From NCBI GenBank assembly GCA_028701815.1, contig JAQVPY010000068.1, positions 1-10,636 of the forward strand: a DNA stretch of 10,636 nt. Reading direction: 5' to 3'. Within the stretch, counting starts at the first letter, position 1. Every line of letters begins with the position of its first letter. Shown here in pieces: positions 1 to 6,247 of this stretch. This DNA is from Bacteroidales bacterium. Its GTDB lineage: Bacteria > Bacteroidota > Bacteroidia > Bacteroidales > BM520. The notes beneath the pieces are model-generated. The model was not told where the DNA came from. It saw nothing but the letters and a program-made list of their open reading frames with translations, and searched no databases. A program made the translations under genes and the position numbers.

Positions 1-1
1 T

Positions 2-913
2 ACGCCTATCGATAATCTTAGCAAGGTGGCTGAATTTCTCATTTTTGATAAAGCCGTTACACTCTTCGAGTTCAGCTTCTGAAATTGTATCCGTTACTGC
101 AAGATGTATTTTCCCTTTTTTTTGCATTATACCATGGATGATACTGTTGAGATCTTCGCCTTCGCTTTTAACATATTTCTGATACTTGGAGACAAATAGT
201 TCCTGTGTTTTCAAAAAGTCGCAGGGCTCATACTCATAGGACACCGATATAGGGGTGATATTCAGTTCCTTTAAATTTTCAGCAAAAGGTTTTTCGCTGC
301 TCAGGGAAAACATTTTAAGTACGCCGAGTTCAGTCTTATCGTCGCCATCTTTAGTACGTCCATTACGTTGAGCGATCCATGTAGATTGATGTTTCTCCGT
401 TATGGCATAGCGCATATATGAGGAGACCTCAACAGAGTTTCTATAGAAATCTTTGATATTACCACCGCGTTCGATACGGAACATCTTATTCAGTTTACCT
501 ATATCAATAACAGTTTGACCCTTCATAAGGTTGCTGCCAAAGGTAATCTCAGAGGTTTCTATGCCGTTATTATATAATGACAGTTCCAGTAAGGCGGCAT
601 CAAGGAGTATATCTCTATGATTACTAATAAACATATATTTTTTTTCGTTGTTCAGTTTGTCGCATCCTGCGAAGGAGAGTCCTGTAGAAGTTTTTTCAAT
701 AACAGATTTTATCACCATAAGCATGGCAATAACCTGAAAATCATTGACTGTTTTTATCACGCTGAACTTATTCTTAATTATTTGCGCCGGTATATCAGGG
801 AAGGCATATTCAACTATTTTATCGAACAAGGGGCTTTTCAGGACTCTTGCTACTGCTGCAGGCACCTCATCATCGTTATAGGGGCGGATATTTTCAAAGC
901 GGTCTTGTATCAT
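2..913 (-). CDS. Glycerolipid-type acyltransferase (partial, C-terminus beyond window)
   Basis: The frame is open from an ATG at 911-913 to the left window edge without a stop, giving 304 visible residues. It resembles the cytoplasmic 1-acyl-glycerol-3-phosphate acyltransferase family common in Bacteroidota, which moves an acyl chain from a thioester donor to an alcohol acceptor. The evidence is the motif SNHRDILLD (His99, Asp105), the IERGG segment at 147-151, and IAQRNGRTKDGDD at 180-192, which sits where the family has its third conserved block. The spacing from His99 to Asp105 is five residues rather than the textbook four, although Asp101 is also close. From memory, relatives carry Glu where this protein has Asn184. 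The start lies 5 bases after the ligase stop, so the gene is probably translated as part of the operon. It is the second acyltransferase in the window, the other being fused to the exporter. Its acceptor is unknown; attachment of the pathway product to a lipid is an inference. Confidence 0.85.
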   Translation of the reverse strand, partial: MIQDRFENIRPYNDDEVPAAVARVLKSPLFDKIVEYAFPDIPAQIIKNKFSVIKTVNDFQVIAMLMVIKSVIEKTSTGLSFAGCDKLNNEKKYMFISNHRDILLDAALLELSLYNNGIETSEITFGSNLMKGQTVIDIGKLNKMFRIERGGNIKDFYRNSVEVSSYMRYAITEKHQSTWIAQRNGRTKDGDDKTELGVLKMFSLSSEKPFAENLKELNITPISVSYEYEPCDFLKTQELFVSKYQKYVKSEGEDLNSIIHGIMQKKGKIHLAVTDTISEAELEECNGFIKNEKFSHLAKIIDRR

Positions 914-918
914 AAAGG

Positions 919-2214
919 TTATCTTTTATCTATGAATTTAACTGGTTTTCTTTTACTTTCGGGGAGTTGAATCTTTTTGATTTTTTCGATATCGTCGAAC
1001 ACGATATCAGGAGCCACGCGCAGTCTTGCTCTAAATCTGTCTTTCAGGTCTTTTGTCAGTTCTTCCTCATCGTGCGCAGTGCTTCCGACAATAACAGTAA
1101 CCTCATCGGTACCTATATCATTTGAGGACACTTCGACTATATAGTTTTCCACATAATCGACATTATCGAGGACATCGAATATGCTGGCAGGATACAAGGT
1201 AGTACCTTTAAATTTTATCATTTGATTTTTCCGTCCTATGATGGGACTGATTCGCATAGTAGTTCTTCCGCAGGGGCATGGCTCATAATGAAATCTGGCT
1301 ATATCGCCCGTTTTAAAACGCAGTAGCGGCATACCTTCAACTCCGAGGGTAGTAACCGTAAGTTCTCCCATTTCGCCCTCCGGTACCACGTTATTATCAT
1401 CGTCGAGCAGTTCGCAGATGATCAGTTCGGGGTGATGATGACCGCCATGTCCTGCCTCACATTCGCAGAAAGTGGTACTCATTTCAGTAGAGGCATACGT
1501 TGAATACAAGTCGATATCCCATTTCTCCTTGATTTTTTTTCCAAGGAGGTTTAATGAGAAATCATCTTCTCGCAGATTCTCCCCTATACATACCGCTTTT
1601 TTGATAGAAGAATTTTTATAATCTATGCCATGTTCCTCGGCATATTTGATGATTCTGAGGATAAAAGAGGGCACACATATAATAGCATGGGGACGGATAC
1701 GATTTATAGTATCCCATTGAAGTTCCGGTATACCGTTACCGACTCGGATGACGCCACCTCCCATCATTCTTATACCCAGAAAATAGGCAAGTCCGGCCAT
1801 AAACCGTTTATCGATAGTTGTCATCAACTGATATATCTCTCCCGGATATCCGCCGGCACAGGTAAATGAGACAGCCTCATTATATGCGAGTCGTTCAAGA
1901 TCCTTGTCGGTCATAGCGAAAGTAGTGGGGTCGCTTAATGTTCCGGAGGTAGTAATATAATCGACAATTTTACTTTTCTCCACACAGAAGAAATCTTCAT
2001 TATACAATTGCAGGTCTTCCTTATGTGTAACCGGAAGATAAGAGAGGTCTTCGAGTGATTTAATTTTGAATGGGTCTATCTTTTCGTTAATAAACATCCG
2101 CTTATAGAAAACCGATTTCTCATTCAGATAATATAATAATTTCTGAAGTTCAGTCTCCTGATACTTTTTAATAATTTCACGTGGTTGAAATTCGATATCC
2201 GGTTTAAAATTCAT
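919..2214 (-). CDS. PaaK-like adenylate-forming ligase (phenylacetate-CoA ligase family)
   Basis: This 431-residue protein belongs to the AMP-forming acyl-CoA ligase superfamily, PaaK branch, which activates a carboxylic acid with ATP and passes it to CoA or a carrier protein. Visible motifs in order are the phosphate-binding loop TTSGTLSDPTT (88-98), the adenine-binding YSTYASTE (237-244), the TGD motif within RFKTGDIA (299-306), and the hinge region GRKNQMIKFKGTTLYP (327-342). A C-terminal lid domain ends in KPVKFIDKR, where Lys423 aligns with the catalytic lysine position. Cys250, Cys252, His256, Cys313 and Cys315 resemble the metal-binding cysteine cluster of PaaK-type enzymes. The full length matches the family. 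The gene starts 4 bases after the hydrolase stop. The true substrate cannot be read from the sequence. An aromatic or long-chain acid serving as starter unit fits the context but is inference. Confidence 0.88.
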   Translation of the reverse strand: MNFKPDIEFQPREIIKKYQETELQKLLYYLNEKSVFYKRMFINEKIDPFKIKSLEDLSYLPVTHKEDLQLYNEDFFCVEKSKIVDYITTSGTLSDPTTFAMTDKDLERLAYNEAVSFTCAGGYPGEIYQLMTTIDKRFMAGLAYFLGIRMMGGGVIRVGNGIPELQWDTINRIRPHAIICVPSFILRIIKYAEEHGIDYKNSSIKKAVCIGENLREDDFSLNLLGKKIKEKWDIDLYSTYASTEMSTTFCECEAGHGGHHHPELIICELLDDDNNVVPEGEMGELTVTTLGVEGMPLLRFKTGDIARFHYEPCPCGRTTMRISPIIGRKNQMIKFKGTTLYPASIFDVLDNVDYVENYIVEVSSNDIGTDEVTVIVGSTAHDEEELTKDLKDRFRARLRVAPDIVFDDIEKIKKIQLPESKRKPVKFIDKR

Positions 2215-2218
2215 AATA

Positions 2219-3091
2219 TCAATTAATTATATCTTGTTCTTTCAGCCAGGTCACAAAATTATATTTCCATTTTGCGGCTTCGACAGCTATATTTTCATTA
2301 AGTCCATACCCATGTCCGCCCGTTTCATACAGCAGAAATGTGTGAGGAATGTTTTGTCTTGTCAGGGCTTTATCCAATTGCACGCTATTTTGGTACATAA
2401 CCACGGGATCATCTTTCGCGGTTACCAAAAACGTAGGTGGCATATCTTTGGGTATTTGCATCTCCATAGAGAACTCGTCCAGTTGTTCTTTAGTAAATCG
2501 TCTCGTAAGCAGATTACGACGGGAGCGTTTATGGGCGATGCTATCTTGCATAGAGACGACAGGATAAATGGGAGCCACGAAAGCCGGTTTCAGGCTTATA
2601 TTCTCTTTCGGGCATATTTCTGCGAGGAAATTTATTTTATGAAAGGCTCCGGCCATTGCAACAAGATGTCCGCCGGCAGAAAAGCCCATCATACCGACTT
2701 TGTCAGCATCTATGTTGTAGGTGTCGGCATTTTCTCTAACATATTGTAATGCTCTTTGAGCGTCTTGAATCATTGCAGGATGATGATAGCCTTTAGAGCC
2801 GACTCTATAGCGAAGGACGAAAGCAGTAATACCCTGGGAATTAAGCCATTCTGCCGTCTGAAAACCTTCTACAGCGATTCCCATCAGGTGATTATAACTT
2901 CCGCCCGGGCAGACGATTACGCACACATGCGTATTAATGCTATCGGGTGCGGGGTAGACATATAACTTTGAGTGCTGACATTTCATGCCTTCTACATCTT
3001 TCCAGATGCGCACTTCAGATGTCTGAGCGGCAAGATTAAAAGAGCATAACAGAAAGGTTATCAGCGTTATTAAAAGTCTTCTCATACTCAT
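2219..3091 (-). CDS. Exported alpha/beta hydrolase (esterase-like)
   Basis: This is a 290-residue serine hydrolase with an N-terminal signal peptide: basic MSMRR, a hydrophobic core at about 6-20, then LAAQT, the usual cleavage context in Bacteroidota. It should act in the periplasm or beyond. The alpha/beta hydrolase signatures are an oxyanion-type CPGGSY (61-66), the nucleophile elbow GFSAGGH with Ser138, an acid in AKDDPVV (Asp227 or Asp228), and His260 in GGHGYG. It resembles acetylxylan-esterase-like hydrolases, but nothing else here points to polysaccharide use. The ATG overlaps the stop of the preceding gene by one base (TAATG). A second in-frame Met two codons later (MSM) is an equally plausible start. 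In this operon it may hydrolyse or transfer an ester on the exported product, which is inference. The Cys at 16 is preceded by Leu and does not form a convincing lipobox, so I call it a secreted rather than lipid-anchored protein. Confidence 0.87.
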   Translation of the reverse strand: MSMRRLLITLITFLLCSFNLAAQTSEVRIWKDVEGMKCQHSKLYVYPAPDSINTHVCVIVCPGGSYNHLMGIAVEGFQTAEWLNSQGITAFVLRYRVGSKGYHHPAMIQDAQRALQYVRENADTYNIDADKVGMMGFSAGGHLVAMAGAFHKINFLAEICPKENISLKPAFVAPIYPVVSMQDSIAHKRSRRNLLTRRFTKEQLDEFSMEMQIPKDMPPTFLVTAKDDPVVMYQNSVQLDKALTRQNIPHTFLLYETGGHGYGLNENIAVEAAKWKYNFVTWLKEQDIIN

Positions 3092-3462
3092 TACGACAAC
3101 AGATTTTTAACTTCTTCTTGGGAGAGTTGCCTATATTTTAGCTTAATCGGCAGACCGTTTTCAAGTTCAAAGTCGACTTGAAAAAACTCCTCATCATAAA
3201 AGGAGAGTTTAGAGAAAGTATTGGGGTTACACTCGAGATAAATAACATTACTAATGTCGAGTTTTTTAGAGTCACATATCTGTTTTATCAGGGAGCCGCC
3301 GGCATAAGTGACGGATGTACCGGGATTATTCTGGTACAGTTCGGTAACAATGATTATATTTTTGCTGTCGGCGGCAATAATTTTCAGTCCGCATTTTGAC
3401 GGCATGTCCCATTGTCCGGCGAAATCAAAAATTTCGTCCAAATATTTATCGTCAACTTTCAT
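3091..3462 (-). CDS. Uncharacterised 123-residue protein with TEL-x3-NPGTSVT motif
   Basis: This is a small soluble protein with no signal peptide or membrane segment. I chose the ATG at 3460-3462, seven bases after the radical SAM stop. An upstream in-frame ATG at 3552 would overlap that enzyme by 83 bases, and its extra 30 residues read like a frame shadow. The visible core is CGLKII, then IIIVTELYQNNPGTSVTYAG, a basic helix-like stretch containing QICDSKKLDIS, and VIYLECNP. I recall small hypothetical proteins in many bacteria with the pattern TEL(x)nNPGTSVT followed by a helix and a strand ending in E-H or E-C, but I know no assigned function for them. The gene is wedged between the radical SAM enzyme and the hydrolase, and its stop overlaps the hydrolase start. 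This suggests it is co-translated with pathway enzymes. An accessory or partner protein role is possible, but nothing in the sequence proves it. Confidence 0.8.
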   Translation of the reverse strand: MKVDDKYLDEIFDFAGQWDMPSKCGLKIIAADSKNIIIVTELYQNNPGTSVTYAGGSLIKQICDSKKLDISNVIYLECNPNTFSKLSFYDEEFFQVDFELENGLPIKLKYRQLSQEEVKNLLS

Positions 3463-3469
3463 TTCAGTA

Positions 3470-4747
3470 TTATTTATTAATATTTCTAACCACGTCTTTG
3501 CCGAAGCTTTTATTAGCGAGGGCGCGATTTCTCGGGCGGAAGGTGCCGTCATTCATTTCTCTGAGCATGACTTTAGTAAATAGTTTGAACATCTTTTCCT
3601 CCTGTGTTTCCTCCTTATAAAAAGCTTTCCACGCATATTCATAGAGTTCCTGTAATCTTTCAGGCGACATGTGTTTAGGTTGATACACAACTTGACCCGC
3701 ATTATAATGATCCCAGTCGTGATCAAAGATTCTACCCTGTCGCATCAGGTCGTCATAGGCTTTTGTATGCGGGAATGGAGCGAGGATAGTAAATTCAGCG
3801 AGGTCGAGATCAATACTTAGCAGAAAATCGATAAGGCGCAGGATATCATCTTCTGTCTGGTTATCTAATCCGAAGAGGATAGTTCCCTCTACGCCTATTC
3901 CATAGTCGTGATATCGTTTCACTCTTTCTCTGATATAGTCTGATGTATCATAGACAGCCTGATAGACATACCATGCGCCTGCTTGTGCGGCCAAATCGAG
4001 AACCTTCGGGTCATCTTCAATAGTATGGCTAATAAATTTTTTCTTAAAAGGGATCATAGCCTTAAAGAGTTCTATTTCCCATTCGGAGTTTTGGGCGAGG
4101 GAGTTATCAACAATAAAAAGGCGGTTATTATCAATAGTTGCGAGTTCCTCTACAACTTTTTCAATCGGGCGGGGTCGGAAATTACGTCCGCCGAGATACG
4201 ACACTGCGCAAGGATAGCAGCTAAACCTACAACCTCGGGAAGCGTGGAACAGGTCGACCATCTGTACGCCCTTATGATTGTACAGTTCGCGCTTATACAA
4301 GTCACGACGCGCCGGTCCCACCAGATCAATAGAGGGTTGATTCCCCATAAAGTTATAGACTTTTTTCAGTTTATTGTTTTTCAAATCGTTAAAGACATTC
4401 TCCATTCGTCCCTCGGATTCACCGAGAAAAATACTGTCGGCATGTTGCAATGTTTCTTCAGCATGCAACATAGTAGAGATTCCGCCGAACATCAGCGTTT
4501 TACCTCGTTGTCTATACTCATCGGCAATAGCCCAACCGCGTTTAACCTGTGTAGTGAGCATCATTGAGATACATACTACATCACACTCGTCATCGAAGTT
4601 CAGGTCTTCCACGTTTTCGTCTGTAAAGGAGACATCTACATAGTCGGGTAATGACGCTGCAAACACCACGGGGCCGTGAGGCGGCAGATTAAATGTCGTC
4701 TGGCCGGGTAATTTTTTCCATTTCGGATAAATTATTTTAACTTTCAT
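3470..4747 (-). CDS. B12-binding-domain radical SAM enzyme
   Basis: This 425-residue cytoplasmic protein has two domains. The N-terminal part (about 1-125) has the look of the cobalamin-binding domain seen in class B radical SAM enzymes: FTDENVEDLNFDDECDVVCI, a predicted helix containing AIADEYRQRGK, GGISTMLHAEET, and HADSIFLGESEG. The radical SAM core follows, with the [4Fe-4S] ligands Cys173, Cys177 and Cys180 in SRGCRFSCYPC, a CX3CX2C arrangement. It also has FIVDNSLAQN and later barrel strands including GTILFGLDNQTEDD. Enzymes of this architecture often methylate unactivated carbons, but some catalyse rearrangements or ring formation, so the reaction cannot be assigned. Like many relatives, it lacks an obvious DxHxxG cobalamin motif in the N-domain. 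It starts 3 bases after the FAD oxidoreductase stop, which puts it in the same transcript. Its substrate is presumably an intermediate or product of this cluster. Confidence 0.9.
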   Translation of the reverse strand: MKVKIIYPKWKKLPGQTTFNLPPHGPVVFAASLPDYVDVSFTDENVEDLNFDDECDVVCISMMLTTQVKRGWAIADEYRQRGKTLMFGGISTMLHAEETLQHADSIFLGESEGRMENVFNDLKNNKLKKVYNFMGNQPSIDLVGPARRDLYKRELYNHKGVQMVDLFHASRGCRFSCYPCAVSYLGGRNFRPRPIEKVVEELATIDNNRLFIVDNSLAQNSEWEIELFKAMIPFKKKFISHTIEDDPKVLDLAAQAGAWYVYQAVYDTSDYIRERVKRYHDYGIGVEGTILFGLDNQTEDDILRLIDFLLSIDLDLAEFTILAPFPHTKAYDDLMRQGRIFDHDWDHYNAGQVVYQPKHMSPERLQELYEYAWKAFYKEETQEEKMFKLFTKVMLREMNDGTFRPRNRALANKSFGKDVVRNINK

Positions 4748-4750
4748 ATC

Positions 4751-6247
4751 TTAATATTTATCTATTTCGTTAATAATTTCATTTAAGCCAAGAAACTCTG
4801 CACAAGTTATTGCTGCTCCAATAGTTACACCAAGAATGCCATGCGAGTTTATATTTTGTCCCGTCATAAACAAGTTAGGGATTTTTGTACGTTGAGAGAC
4901 CAGGGTCTGTGTCGGAAAATTTTTATCTCTTATAATGCCATACATCGAGCCGTCCTGAGTAGCGGTATAATCTCTATACGTCAATGGAGAAGAGGTCTCA
5001 TAGCCTTCAATTGCCGTATTGATTCCGGGGAACGACTCCTCGAGCTTTGACAGCAGTTGTTGTGCCTTCATCTCTTTAAAGGCCTTGTAATCTTCGCCTC
5101 TGCTACCGACGGTAGTATCTGTCCACTGTCTAACCTCGTCGAACCGCATATATCCTATTAACTCCGCACTTTGAGCATATTGCGGATTCTCTTTATGACA
5201 CTGATGCATATAAAGATAGCTCTGAGGGTACTTCTCTGCATCGTAATTGTTAGCGCGCCACACATCCCCCTCCTCATAAAAATAATAGTTGTAATTTAGA
5301 TATGGGGTCGTGTTTTCTTTAAACTTAATATAGACGGTAAAATTTGAGATAGTATTTTCAAGCGCATTAATACGATCGCGATAAGCTTTACGTATTAAAC
5401 GCGAATCTATCATCGACAGCATCTTATGGGGATGAATATTAGAAATAAAAGAATCCGCCTCTACACGCTCGCCATTGGTCAGATTCAAAGCTATCGCCTT
5501 ATTATCATCACAAATGCATGATTTCACTTCGCAATTTGTGAAGATCTCCCCTCCGAAGGAACGGATGGATTTAGCAAGGGAGTTAGCAATGGCGTCACTT
5601 CCACCTACAATACGATAAGCGCTCTGAATATAAAAATTATTTATCAGCGCATGTATATATGTAGGAGTCTTATCCTTAACACCGGCATAGAGCGGCAAAT
5701 TGCCTGCCAGAACATTTCCGAGGACCGGATTTGTTGTAACTGAGGCGATAAACTCATTGACACTCGTCTTGATATAGTCGGCATCAATAAAAGTATGTGT
5801 ACTTATGTTGCGCATATTATACAGAGGAGAAGAGGCTGCAATCTGTCTCACACGAGCGACATAGTCCTCTATATCTCTACGATTATTCGGGAAGCTGCAG
5901 CTCAAGGCCTCCATAAAGGCTTCATATCCGGAAGCATATTTATATCGCTGTCCTGCCAAAGAGATCACATCATAGCCGTTCTTATCGAGGGGGCTCACTT
6001 TAACATCATCCAATATATGCAGAAAATTAAAAAGTTTATGCAGGATTTGTCCTTCCTGGAGGCTTCCTATATAATGCATGCCTGTATCAAACTTAACGCC
6101 GAAGCGTTTAAAGGTTTGCAGGCAACCTCCTATTTGCGGGTTTTTCTCCAACAATGCCACCTTGTAACCTTTCCGCGACAAGATGTAACCGCAGATTAAA
6201 CCGCCCAAGCCGGTACCGATTATTGCTATATCATACTTTTTATCCAT
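4751..6247 (-). CDS. FAD-dependent oxidoreductase, CrtI/RetSat-like
   Basis: This 498-residue protein is of the phytoene desaturase / carotenoid isomerase / retinol saturase type, a flavoenzyme group that adds, removes or moves double bonds in long conjugated lipids. The N-terminal Rossmann motif is GTGLGG (11-16), with Glu34 positioned to bind the ADP ribose, followed by the second conserved block GGCLQTF (40-46) and FDTGMHYIGS. The C-terminal FAD-binding block is PNLFMTGQNINSHGILG and the following IGAAITCAEFLG, up to about residue 487. The length is normal for the family. The start ATG lies inside the last codons of the exporter gene with an 8-base overlap, pointing to translational coupling. 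The presence of this enzyme supports a polyunsaturated or polyene-like product, but related proteins also reduce single double bonds, so the direction of the reaction is open. Confidence 0.9.
   Translation of the reverse strand: MDKKYDIAIIGTGLGGLICGYILSRKGYKVALLEKNPQIGGCLQTFKRFGVKFDTGMHYIGSLQEGQILHKLFNFLHILDDVKVSPLDKNGYDVISLAGQRYKYASGYEAFMEALSCSFPNNRRDIEDYVARVRQIAASSPLYNMRNISTHTFIDADYIKTSVNEFIASVTTNPVLGNVLAGNLPLYAGVKDKTPTYIHALINNFYIQSAYRIVGGSDAIANSLAKSIRSFGGEIFTNCEVKSCICDDNKAIALNLTNGERVEADSFISNIHPHKMLSMIDSRLIRKAYRDRINALENTISNFTVYIKFKENTTPYLNYNYYFYEEGDVWRANNYDAEKYPQSYLYMHQCHKENPQYAQSAELIGYMRFDEVRQWTDTTVGSRGEDYKAFKEMKAQQLLSKLEESFPGINTAIEGYETSSPLTYRDYTATQDGSMYGIIRDKNFPTQTLVSQRTKIPNLFMTGQNINSHGILGVTIGAAITCAEFLGLNEIINEIDKY

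Noticed and set aside
116..123. An eight-A run on the coding strand of the acyltransferase gene (followed by GGG), and a similar eight-A run in the glycosyltransferase gene at 10137-10144, as possible frameshift sites.
   Set aside because: Both genes read through in frame into family-like sequence, and no useful alternative frame follows; chance homopolymers are the simpler explanation.
617..970. A 117-codon plus-strand open frame near the left end that could be taken as the only gene there.
   Set aside because: The minus strand is open across the whole 2-913 stretch with acyltransferase motifs; the plus frame is antisense to it and to the ligase end.
2234..2749. A 171-codon open frame on the plus strand opposite the hydrolase gene.
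   Set aside because: It is antisense to a complete hydrolase with a visible catalytic triad, and its translation has no family features.
3041..3046. Possible lipobox around Cys16 of the hydrolase signal peptide.
   Set aside because: The residue before the Cys is Leu, not Gly, Ala or Ser, while a good signal peptidase I site (LAAQ) follows.
3983..4567. A 194-codon open frame on the plus strand opposite the radical SAM gene.
   Set aside because: The minus strand carries a full-length protein with clear catalytic motifs; the antisense translation shows no recognisable domain and is best explained as a shadow.
6240..6247. A frameshift at the end of the exporter fusion that might have cut off a longer methyltransferase domain.
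   Set aside because: The next gene starts inside the exporter's last codons and encodes a complete N-terminal Rossmann motif, leaving no leftover methyltransferase sequence to rejoin.
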